From: Frankiaceae bacterium
Lineage (GTDB): Bacteria > Actinomycetota > Actinomycetes > JADGOV01
Direction of reading: 5' to 3'
NCBI GenBank assembly: GCA_017882785.1
Contig: JADGOV010000009.1
Coordinates: 1-48,742 of the forward strand
Length of the DNA: 48,742 nt
Part shown: piece by piece, positions 33,215-40,453 of the stretch
Numbering within the stretch: position 1 is the stretch's first letter
How the letters are laid out: each line of letters starts with the position of its first letter
Translations under genes and position numbers: made by a program
Notes under the pieces: generated by a model
Told to the model about the DNA's origin: nothing
Database searches by the model: none
What the model saw: the letters and a program-made list of their open reading frames with translations, nothing else

Positions 33215-34060
33215 TCAGCCGGTCCCGCCGCTGGCGATCAACAGGATGCCACCGAGCACGACGGCGATACCCACACTCTGCACGGGACGCAGCCGTTCCC
33301 CGTGCACCTCCCGGGCGAGCACGACGGTCACGGCCGGGTAGAGGGAGCTGAGCACGGCGACGACACTCAGTGCGCCGGTCTGGGTGGCCAAAGAGTAGGT
33401 CGCATTGGCACCTGCGTCGCCCACCCCGATCGCCGCCAGCACCGGAAGGTCGGCCCGGCCGATTCCGGTCGTCGTCCGGGTCAGGACGACCGCGACGGCG
33501 AGCAGCAGCACGGTTTCGGCTCGCATCGTGACCAGTGTCATGGCAATGCTGTACTCGGCACCGAGCGCGAGGAAGACGATCACCGCACCGAATCCGCCGG
33601 CGGCGACGAGCGCCAGCAGCAGCGGACGCACCGCGGCCCGATCCCGCCGGCCGCCCGCTTCCGGTCCGCTGGCCAGCACCACGCCGCAGACAGCCGCCAC
33701 CATGCCGCCTAGCTGCACTCCACTTGGCGTGTCGCCCCGCGCCAGACCGACCAACACGGGCACCGCGACCCCGGTGGCGGCGATCGGGGCGACGACGCCC
33801 ATGGTCCCGGTGGCCAGCGCGAAGTAGAAGGCGGCGAGCGCGACCAGTCCGACCGCCCCGCCGGCCAAGGCCCACGGCAGGTAACCCAGGGGGGCCCGCC
33901 ACGCCCCGAGGACCACGGCGAAAGGCACGAGCAGGAGCAGGACCAGGGCCTCCGAGGCGCCGATCACCGCCCAGGCGGAGAGCCGGCGACTCGCCGTACC
34001 GCCGAGGAAGTCGCTCGTGCCCCAGAGCGCACTCGAGGCCAACGCCAGCAGAAATGTCAC
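33215..34060 (-). CDS. EamA/DMT family transporter
   Basis: About 281 residues with ten hydrophobic helices in two homologous halves, each ending in the EamA pattern (GVVAPIAATGVAVPVLVGLARG and GALSVVAVLSSLYPAVTVVLAREV). It should be an exporter or importer of small metabolites; the substrate is unknown. GTG 34060 is preferred because it overlaps the stop of an 11-residue upstream ORF as GTGA; GTG 34078, six codons earlier, is the alternative. Either way helix 1, VTFLLALASSALWGTSDF, is intact. It is divergent from the DUF4397 gene. Confidence 0.88.
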   Translation of the reverse strand: MTFLLALASSALWGTSDFLGGTASRRLSAWAVIGASEALVLLLLVPFAVVLGAWRAPLGYLPWALAGGAVGLVALAAFYFALATGTMGVVAPIAATGVAVPVLVGLARGDTPSGVQLGGMVAAVCGVVLASGPEAGGRRDRAAVRPLLLALVAAGGFGAVIVFLALGAEYSIAMTLVTMRAETVLLLAVAVVLTRTTTGIGRADLPVLAAIGVGDAGANATYSLATQTGALSVVAVLSSLYPAVTVVLAREVHGERLRPVQSVGIAVVLGGILLIASGGTG

Positions 34061-34092
34061 CGCCGAGGGCCGTAGCACCAGCCGCGAGTCAC
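34057..34092 (-). CDS. Putative leaderless leader peptide (11 residues) upstream of EamA
   Basis: GTG 34092 lies 6 nt after a TACAGT hexamer and opens an ORF reading (M)TRGWCYGPRR, whose TGA overlaps the GTG of the EamA gene. The arrangement predicts leaderless translation of the peptide and coupled initiation of the transporter. Sequence evidence is positional only; short ORFs arise easily by chance in GC-rich DNA. Confidence 0.35.
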   Translation of the reverse strand: MTRGWCYGPRR

Positions 34093-34098
34093 GCCGGC

Positions 34099-34104
34099 AC
34101 TGTA
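34099..34104 (-). promoter_or_regulatory. -10 hexamer TACAGT upstream of EamA
   Basis: On the minus strand TACAGT lies 6 nt before GTG 34092, the start of the short leader ORF. Confidence 0.4.
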
Positions 34105-34167
34105 CGGGAGCCGCTTGGACAGGGCTCGGTGCTCAGATGCAAAGTGATGCAAGTGTTGTGCAACCTT

Positions 34168-34181
34168 TGTGGTGCACCACA
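34168..34181. promoter_or_regulatory. 14-bp perfect palindrome, candidate operator
   Basis: TGTGGTGCACCACA is self-complementary over all 14 bases. It lies 56 nt before the DUF4397 start and about 64 nt upstream of the EamA -10 hexamer, in a relatively AT-rich divergent promoter region. Just upstream GATGCAA occurs twice. A dimeric regulator could bind here and control one or both genes. Confidence 0.45.
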
Positions 34182-34236
34182 CGAAGTATCGGGTGTAGGC
34201 GGCAGCGGGCCGCCGAACCGGAACAAGGAGATTACT

Positions 34237-35082
34237 GTGCGCCGACGTGTACTGACCCTGACCGCCGCGCTGGGGATAGCCGGTGTCGCCGCCGTTGGTG
34301 CCGGTGCCGGCGCCGCCTCGGCCGCCCCCGATGCGATGGTGCGGGTGGCTCACTTCTCACCCGATGCGCCGAACGTCGATGTCTACGTCAATGGCACGAA
34401 GACCTTGTCCGACGTGGCGTACCCGACCGTCTCGACCTACCTGAAGCTGCCCGCCGGCCAGTACCGCTTCCAGGTGCGGCCCGCCGGCGCCGCCGCCAGT
34501 TCGAAGGCGGTCATCGACGCGAGCAGCAGGCTGTCCAGCGGCAGCGCGGTGACGGTGGCCGCTGTCGGCGCCCTGGCCACCATCCAGGGCAAGATCTACT
34601 CTGATGACCTGTCAGCGCCGCCGGCCGGCAAGGGGAAGATACGAGTGATCCACGCGGCCCCCTCTGTACCGGCGGTGGACGTCGGTGTGGCCAACGGGCC
34701 GACGCTGTTCCGTGGGGCGACCTTTCCGAGCGCTACCGACTACAGCGCCGTCGCGGCCGGCTCCTACCCGCTGCAGGTCCGGGCGGCCGGCACGCGGAAC
34801 ACACTGCTCAGCGCCACTCAGGCAGTAAGGGCCGGCAGCATCTACACCATCGCCGCGATCGGTGGCTTCGGTAAGCCGGTGCGACTGCTGCCGGTGGTGG
34901 ACGCCGCTGGCATGAGTTCCATGCCCGCCGGTGGCGTGGCCACCGGGGCGGGCGGCACGGCACCGGGTTCTTCGGGTAGTGCCGGAGCCGGCGCGCTCGC
35001 GCTGGGAGCAGGCGCGCTGCTGGCGGTGGGGTCCGGCGTGGTCGTCCGGCGGCGCCGGTCCGGGTCCGCGGCCGGCGGCTGA
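34237..35082 (+). CDS. Secreted DUF4397 protein with sorting-signal-like C-terminus
   Basis: A 281-residue exported protein starting at GTG 34237, 6 nt after AAGGAG. An N-terminal signal peptide (RRRVLTLTAALGIAGVAAVG...ASAA) precedes two DUF4397 beta domains: VRVAHFSPDAPNVDVYVNG at about 30 and IRVIHAAPSVPAVDVGVANG at about 140. The tail has MPAGGVATGAGG, a hydrophobic small-residue helix and RRRR, the layout of a cell-wall sorting signal, though without LPxTG. The next gene, 7 bases on, is a class F sortase, so this is probably its substrate. Biological role at the surface is unknown. Confidence 0.9.
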   Translation: MRRRVLTLTAALGIAGVAAVGAGAGAASAAPDAMVRVAHFSPDAPNVDVYVNGTKTLSDVAYPTVSTYLKLPAGQYRFQVRPAGAAASSKAVIDASSRLSSGSAVTVAAVGALATIQGKIYSDDLSAPPAGKGKIRVIHAAPSVPAVDVGVANGPTLFRGATFPSATDYSAVAAGSYPLQVRAAGTRNTLLSATQAVRAGSIYTIAAIGGFGKPVRLLPVVDAAGMSSMPAGGVATGAGGTAPGSSGSAGAGALALGAGALLAVGSGVVVRRRRSGSAAGG

Positions 35083-35089
35083 GCCAGAG

Positions 35090-35749
35090 ATGCCGCGCAG
35101 GAAGGTTCGTTCCGGTGGCCGGGTCCTCCCGGCTGCCGGAACGGCCTGTGCGCTGGCGGTCATGCTGACCGCGTGCGCCGCCGGTGTCGGGGACCGGTCG
35201 GCGCCCCCGGCCCCCACCGGCTCACCGGCAGCCAGCCCGGCGCCCGCATTGCGGGCCCTGCCACCGGCTTCGGGCACGGTAACCGCCAGGTCGATCCCGG
35301 CGGCGGCCGAGCCGGTCTCCCTGACCATCCCGGCCGTCGGCATCACCAGCCGGTTGGCGCGGCTGCACCTCACGCCGGGCGGCGCGCTGTCCGTGCCCGC
35401 CGCCTTCGACCAGGCCGGTTGGTACAGCGGCGGTCCTCGTCCCGGCGACATCGGGCCCGCAGTGCTGGCCGGCCACGTCGACAGCACGACGGGTCCGGCC
35501 GTGTTCTACCGCCTTCGGGACCTCAAGCCCGGGGACAGCGTTCGCATCCGACGGGGCGACGGCACCGTGGCCGCCTTCGCCATCACCGAGCTTCGCCAGT
35601 ACCCCAAGAACGCGTTTCCTACCGACGCGGTGTACGGACCGGTGCCAGCCCCCGAACTGCGGCTGATCACGTGTACGGGCGTCTTCGACCGGGACCGCTC
35701 GAGCTACCGGTCCAACCTGGTGGTCTTTGCGACGCTGAAGCGGCCCTGA
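35090..35749 (+). CDS. Class F sortase, predicted lipoprotein
   Basis: A 219-residue protein with a signal peptide ending in lipobox LTAC, a Pro/Ala/Ser-rich linker and a sortase fold. The catalytic set is visible: His129 in AGHVDS, Cys195 in LITCTG and an Arg in YRSNLVV near 207. SIPAVGITSRLARLHL-type strands and FDQAGWYSGGPRPGDIG match class F sortases of actinobacteria. It should act outside the membrane as a transpeptidase or protein-anchoring enzyme. It is paired with the DUF4397 gene (7-base gap), its likely substrate. Confidence 0.93.
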   Translation: MPRRKVRSGGRVLPAAGTACALAVMLTACAAGVGDRSAPPAPTGSPAASPAPALRALPPASGTVTARSIPAAAEPVSLTIPAVGITSRLARLHLTPGGALSVPAAFDQAGWYSGGPRPGDIGPAVLAGHVDSTTGPAVFYRLRDLKPGDSVRIRRGDGTVAAFAITELRQYPKNAFPTDAVYGPVPAPELRLITCTGVFDRDRSSYRSNLVVFATLKRP

Positions 35750-35818
35750 GCTAGCCGCCACTGTGAGCCACGTGGGCGACACGCCCCGAGGTGTCCTGCT
35801 GGCACCCGGTTCCGGTCG

Positions 35819-35824
35819 TACGCT
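35819..35824 (+). promoter_or_regulatory. -10 hexamer TACGCT, leaderless DUF3000 promoter
   Basis: TACGCT lies 6 nt before ATG 35831, with no ribosome site between. Confidence 0.5.
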
Positions 35825-35830
35825 CAGGTC

Positions 35831-36451
35831 ATGGTCGCCCGCGAGGCTGTCGAGCTCCCTGCCGAGTTTCGGTACGCACTGGGCACCTTGCGTGACGCCA
35901 CCGTTCGAGACGAGGTGGCGCTGAGCGAGGCGCCGGCGCCGCAGCGGCTGGCGCCGCACACGGTGGCCTTCCTCGGCGACGTCGTCGTCGGTGGGGAGGA
36001 GCTGGCCACCGGCCGGCTGGTCGTGCTGCACGATCCGGACGGTCAGGAAGCCTGGGCCGGCCGTACCCGATGCGTGGCGTACGTCCGGGCCGGCATGGAG
36101 GTCGAGATCGCCGGCGACCCGCTGCTGCCGGCTGTCGGCTGGAGTTGGCTGGTGGAGGCCCTGGAGGGGCGGGCTGCGCCCTACCTCGCCGCGGGCGGGA
36201 CCGTGACCAGGGCCGCTTCGGAGCGCTTCGGCACTCTGGCCGGCGGCGTGGACGCCGGCGAGTTCGAGGTACGGGCCTCCTGGACGCCGGTCCCGGCCGA
36301 CGGATTCCTCGACTTGGCGCCCCACCTGGCGGCGTGGGCCGACTTGCTGTGCACGGCGGCCGGACTGCCGCCGGATCCGAGCATCTGGTCGGGCTCGGGT
36401 GACGGCACACTGGTGCATTTTCCGCAGATCCCCCGCCATGCCGGTACCTGA
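35831..36451 (+). CDS. DUF3000 family protein
   Basis: A 206-residue soluble protein matching the actinobacterial DUF3000 family, with ELPAEFRYALGTLRDA near the N-terminus, the middle VGWSWLVEALEG and the C-terminal EVRASWTPV...HLAAWADLLCTAAGLPP. No catalytic motif is known to me and the function is uncharacterised. In many actinobacteria this gene directly precedes an HRDC/ribonuclease D gene. Here that gene (rnd) is found 6.5 kb further on, after an apparent insertion of signalling and secreted-protein genes. ATG 35831 fits a leaderless promoter. Confidence 0.88.
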   Translation: MVAREAVELPAEFRYALGTLRDATVRDEVALSEAPAPQRLAPHTVAFLGDVVVGGEELATGRLVVLHDPDGQEAWAGRTRCVAYVRAGMEVEIAGDPLLPAVGWSWLVEALEGRAAPYLAAGGTVTRAASERFGTLAGGVDAGEFEVRASWTPVPADGFLDLAPHLAAWADLLCTAAGLPPDPSIWSGSGDGTLVHFPQIPRHAGT

Positions 36452-36596
36452 CGGGAACGGGCCGGAGAAAGTTTCGCGCCACCGCCACGATCGACGTCCG
36501 GCAGCCTCCCCAGCGGTTTAAGCTGCGCTCGCCCGCGGCGCCGATGCCCCGGCAGCGTCGGGCCCCTCGATGTGATCGTTTACGTGCGGAGGCAGC

Positions 36597-37760
36597 TTGT
36601 CAACGTCCCGGCGATTCCGACAGCGCGGCGCCGGTGGGCTGCTCGTTGCACTCCTGCTCGCTGCGTGCAGCCAGTCCCAGGAGCGCAATGCCGCCGCGCC
36701 AACGCCGCCCGGGTCGACCTCCCCGTCGGTGTCGGCCGGTGTCGACGCCACCCGCGCGCACGTGGCGGCCCAACGCCGGCTGCCGCCGACGGCCCCGGGG
36801 CAGAAGCCGCCCCAGTTCATCGTCGTGTCCTTCGATGGCGCCGGGAATCCCAACCTCTGGAAGCACTGGTTGCAGGTGTCCCACGACACCGGGGCGCACT
36901 TCACCTTCTTCCTCTCCGGGGTGTACCTGCTGACCGAGGCCACCCGCAAGCACTACCTCCCACCGCGACATGCACCAGGATCGAGCGACATCGGCTTCGC
37001 GATCACGGAGGGCGGACCGGACCCCGTTGCCGCCATCGGGCACCTCATCGACAATCTCAATACGGCCTACCTCTCAGGGCACGAGATCGGCAGCCACTTC
37101 AACGGGCACTTCTGCTCACTGTCCCGGGGGGTCGGCAGCTGGAATCGGGCTGACTGGACGCAGGAGATCCACCAGTTCGACCAGCTGATGGACAACGTGA
37201 ACGCGAACAACGGCCTGTCGTCCCCGCACCCGGTGTTCACCTCGAAGGCAGTGCTGGGCGCCCGCACCCCCTGCCTGGCCGGCAAGCCTTCTGCGCTCTA
37301 CCCGGCGGAGGTCGCCGCGGGATGGCGCTACGACGCCTCCACGAACGCACCTGAGGGGGTGTGGCCCTTCCGCAAGGGTGGGCTGTGGCAGATGCCGCTG
37401 GCCTCGGCCCGCGTCGCCGGCACCTCCCGGCACACGCTCAGCTCGGACTACAACATGTACACCTTCCAGACCTCGGCGAAGAGGGGGCCGGCGTCGCGCT
37501 TCCCCGCCCTGCGCAGCCAGGCGCTGGCCACCTGGCAGGGCCTCTACGACCGGTCCTACCGCGGCGACCGCTCGCCGGTCATCATCGGTAACCACTTCGA
37601 GACGTGGAACGGCGGCGCGTACACCGACTCGCTGACCGACTTCCTCGAGGCCAACTGCCGCAAGCCCGACACGTACTGCGTCTCGAATGAGGAACTGTTG
37701 CACTGGCTGCAAGCCGAGCCGCCGGCCACGCTGGCCGCACTCAGCAAGCCGCGCAGCTAG
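36597..37760 (+). CDS. NodB-like polysaccharide deacetylase-family lipoprotein
   Basis: A 387-residue exported protein. TTG 36597 is the start, with GGAGG 4 nt upstream. The signal peptide ends in lipobox LLLAAC (Cys about residue 22). The mature part looks like a polysaccharide deacetylase: VVSFDGAGN (metal Asp region), THFxF-like GAHFTFFLSGVYLL, GHEIGSHFNGH (HxxxH type) and IGNHFETWNGG. The strand FDGA replaces the usual TFDDG, so activity is uncertain. It should sit on the outer face of the membrane and act on cell-wall or extracellular glycan. It is convergent with the histidine kinase gene and has no operon partner. Confidence 0.85.
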   Translation: MSTSRRFRQRGAGGLLVALLLAACSQSQERNAAAPTPPGSTSPSVSAGVDATRAHVAAQRRLPPTAPGQKPPQFIVVSFDGAGNPNLWKHWLQVSHDTGAHFTFFLSGVYLLTEATRKHYLPPRHAPGSSDIGFAITEGGPDPVAAIGHLIDNLNTAYLSGHEIGSHFNGHFCSLSRGVGSWNRADWTQEIHQFDQLMDNVNANNGLSSPHPVFTSKAVLGARTPCLAGKPSALYPAEVAAGWRYDASTNAPEGVWPFRKGGLWQMPLASARVAGTSRHTLSSDYNMYTFQTSAKRGPASRFPALRSQALATWQGLYDRSYRGDRSPVIIGNHFETWNGGAYTDSLTDFLEANCRKPDTYCVSNEELLHWLQAEPPATLAALSKPRS

Positions 37761-37779
37761 CGGTTCCGCTGCTCCCCCG

Positions 37780-38847
37780 TCAGGCAGCCCGGAACGGGAG
37801 CAGCGGGATGCTCGTGCTCATCGGGAGCCGCAGTCGCAGCGTGGTGCCATCCCCCGGCCACGAGGTCACCTCGATCGACCCGCCGGCCAGGCGCGCACGC
37901 TCGTGGAGCAGACCGAGGCCGACGTGGCGCCCCTGTTCGGGCGCGACGGTGTCCGGGTCGAAGCCGGGACCACGGTCACGGACAGCCGCCACCAACTCCC
38001 GGTCGCTGAAATCCAGCGAAGCCTCGGCCTCGAACTCGTCCGCGTGCTTGACGACGTTGAGCAGCGCCTCCTGGAAGAAGCGGTACGCCGTGACCGCGGT
38101 GGCCAGCGGCAACGGCCGCGGCTGGGCCGGCCAATCCAGGTGTACGTCCAGCGCGTACCGCTGGTTCATGTCGTCGCACAGGGTGGCGACGGCGAGCGCC
38201 AGGTCGCCATCACGCAGCGCCGGGGGCCGGGTCCTGGCCATCACGCCGCGCACCTGCTCCTCGGCCTCGGAGACCAGCTCCGCCGCCCGACGCACCTCAT
38301 CCGGCTCGCGCAGGTCCATGGCCAGCATCGACCGGGCCATCATCAGCGTCTGGGCCACCGTGTCGTGCAACTCGGCCGCGAGTTGGCCCCGAGCGCCCTC
38401 CTCGGCGGCCACCAGCCCCGAGAGCAGTTCGAACATGCCGGCGCTCGCGGCCTGCGCGGTCCGCCGGTGACGTTCGGCAATCTCATCGGCCACCCGCACC
38501 CGCCGGTACATCGCGTGCAGCGTCCCACTCAACTCCCGCAGCTCACGGAAGGGCGCATCCGGCACTGGACCGCCCGGAGCCGATTCCGACAGGCGCATGA
38601 GGGCGTCGTGCTCCATGCTGCGCAACTGCCTGGCGGCGTAGCTGCCAGCAAGTCCGGCGACGACCGCGCAGCCGAGGGCGACAGCGGCGCCGCTGGCCAG
38701 CAGCACCACACTTCGCCCGTCCAGTCGGCCCAGATAGGCCAGACCGCTGCCGACCACCACCACCACCAGCAAGCCGGTCGCCAGCGCGCCCCCACCGGCC
38801 CAGACCGCGAGCGGCAGGGACCCCGTCAGGCGACCTCGGGCGGTCAT
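37780..38847 (-). CDS. NarL/LiaS-type sensor histidine kinase
   Basis: A 355-residue kinase with two N-terminal membrane helices (LLVVVVVGSGLAYLG and VLLASGAAVALGCAVVAGL), a HAMP-like linker, a HisKA_3 dimerisation domain with phospho-acceptor His161 in AAELHDTVAQTL, and an HATPase_c domain with an N-box FFQEALLNVVKHAD, G1 RDRGPGFDPD and G2 GLGLLHERARLAGG. It lacks a large extracytoplasmic sensor, so the upstream membrane-GAF protein or the subtilase may supply the input. It starts 7 nt after that protein's stop, behind GAGG. The NarL-type regulator at 42237 is the likely partner. Confidence 0.93.
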   Translation of the reverse strand: MTARGRLTGSLPLAVWAGGGALATGLLVVVVVGSGLAYLGRLDGRSVVLLASGAAVALGCAVVAGLAGSYAARQLRSMEHDALMRLSESAPGGPVPDAPFRELRELSGTLHAMYRRVRVADEIAERHRRTAQAASAGMFELLSGLVAAEEGARGQLAAELHDTVAQTLMMARSMLAMDLREPDEVRRAAELVSEAEEQVRGVMARTRPPALRDGDLALAVATLCDDMNQRYALDVHLDWPAQPRPLPLATAVTAYRFFQEALLNVVKHADEFEAEASLDFSDRELVAAVRDRGPGFDPDTVAPEQGRHVGLGLLHERARLAGGSIEVTSWPGDGTTLRLRLPMSTSIPLLPFRAA

Positions 38848-38854
38848 GGAAACC

Positions 38855-40453
38855 TCAGCCGGTGCCTGGCCAGGATGTTCTCACCGCGTCGGCGGGATCG
38901 GCGTCGATGCGGGGACCGCTGCGGGGTAGGCCGGCGGTGTCGGCCGGCGGGGTGGCCGTCAGCGGTGCCGGCAGCACCCCGCTGGTGGTCCACGCCGAGG
39001 CAGCCGACGGCGGCTCCTCGTCCGCCGGGACGTCAAGCTCCGTCGACTCCTCGCGACCAGCGGTCGCCAGCTCCGCATCGGCGGACAGTGCGACGGCGCC
39101 GAGCAGCGAGGCGACCGCCCGCTCGACCACGTGGAGTTCGCCCACGATGTCGTCGAGATCCCGCGGCGCGTCCAAGGCGGTAGCCAGCCGGACGAGGCGA
39201 CCGGCCGACTCCTGCAGCAGACCCAGTGCAGGCACGGTGTGCGCCCCAAGGTCACCCAGGGCCCTCGCCGCTTCACCCACCGCTCGGGCGTGCCCCACAG
39301 CCGCGTCTCGCTGGACAGTCAGCCACGCCGCGGCCAGCCACGACTCCCCCTGTCCAACCAGGACACGGGCCAGGCTCACTTCGCGCCGACCGAAAGGGGC
39401 CGCCCCGACGGCACGCCTGGCCACGCAGACGGCCAGCGGCTGGTCCCGGTCTCCCAGCACGGCGGAGCAGAACGGACGGCCATCCTCGATACCCGTGCGT
39501 ACGCCGGATCCCAACGCAGCCATCACCCACGGTCGGTCGAAGGCTGCCGGGTCGGCGCGCCGACCGGACACTCCCGTCTCGTCACCGGAGTAGCGGATCG
39601 GACCGTCGGCGCCGAGCAGCACCATCTCCACGTCGGCGCCGCCGAACAACCGCGCCGCTGCGGTCAGCACCACCTCGGCCGAGACGTCGACGGAGTGCGT
39701 CCCCACACTCTGCTGGCCGCGGGCGAGCTCAGCGAACAGTCGCGCCTCGGCGCTGCGCGCGGACTGCTCCTCGTAGGAGATCCACAGCAGAACGAGTGGT
39801 ATCACCAGGCCCAGCAGACCCATCGGGGCGTGCAGCGCCAACCAGGCAGCCAGCAAGCCGATGCTCGACGTGCCAGCCTCCTGCAGGGTGGCCATCGAGA
39901 AGCTGTCCCACAGCACCGAACCCAGCGGCTGGTCGGTCATGATCGACATCGGTAGGGCAACGAGGGCGGTGTTCACCAGCCAGAAGACCGCCAGTCCGGC
40001 TGTCGCGGCGGCGATGTTGCCGCCGAGTGCCTGCGCGGTCGCGCTGCCGGCCAGGGTGCTGGCGGCGAACAGGGTCACGTTGAAGACCAGTTTGAGTCCG
40101 GGCTGGCGGCGGACCCGTTGTGCAACCAGGACGCCGACCGCCACGGCGACCACCGTCCAACTGCCGGTGGCGAAGACGTACGCGGCCCCGATGACACCCT
40201 CGGTCAGGGAGAACGTCCACATCTGTCGGCGGAAGGCGACGTGCACGACGGCCAACTCGGTGCCGGCGACCCCGGCGGCGAGCAGCAGCGGAGCCCACCA
40301 CGCGGGAGCTCCCCACCCGAGCAGCACGCCACCGACGACACAGACCACCACTGTGATCGCGGTCAGCACCGCCACCTCGCGGGCCGCGCGACGGGCCCGG
40401 GACGCGCCCGTGGCTGCCGGTGAACTCCCGGCCGCGGCTGCCGGCGCGCTCAT
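38855..40453 (-). CDS. Membrane-GAF sensory protein without recognised output domain
   Basis: This 532-residue protein has about eight membrane helices (residues 30-225), then a GAF-like domain (about 250-385) and a helical segment (about 385-450) rich in Ala/Leu that resembles a degenerate dimerisation helix pair, ending in a Pro/Ser-rich tail. The membrane part resembles the N-terminus of the GGDEF-EAL protein at 24848-27226. No kinase, GGDEF or DNA-binding output is present. It overlaps the subtilase stop as ATGA and is followed after 7 nt by a histidine kinase, suggesting a sensory accessory subunit. That role is inferred. Confidence 0.8.
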   Translation of the reverse strand: MSAPAAAAGSSPAATGASRARRAAREVAVLTAITVVVCVVGGVLLGWGAPAWWAPLLLAAGVAGTELAVVHVAFRRQMWTFSLTEGVIGAAYVFATGSWTVVAVAVGVLVAQRVRRQPGLKLVFNVTLFAASTLAGSATAQALGGNIAAATAGLAVFWLVNTALVALPMSIMTDQPLGSVLWDSFSMATLQEAGTSSIGLLAAWLALHAPMGLLGLVIPLVLLWISYEEQSARSAEARLFAELARGQQSVGTHSVDVSAEVVLTAAARLFGGADVEMVLLGADGPIRYSGDETGVSGRRADPAAFDRPWVMAALGSGVRTGIEDGRPFCSAVLGDRDQPLAVCVARRAVGAAPFGRREVSLARVLVGQGESWLAAAWLTVQRDAAVGHARAVGEAARALGDLGAHTVPALGLLQESAGRLVRLATALDAPRDLDDIVGELHVVERAVASLLGAVALSADAELATAGREESTELDVPADEEPPSAASAWTTSGVLPAPLTATPPADTAGLPRSGPRIDADPADAVRTSWPGTG

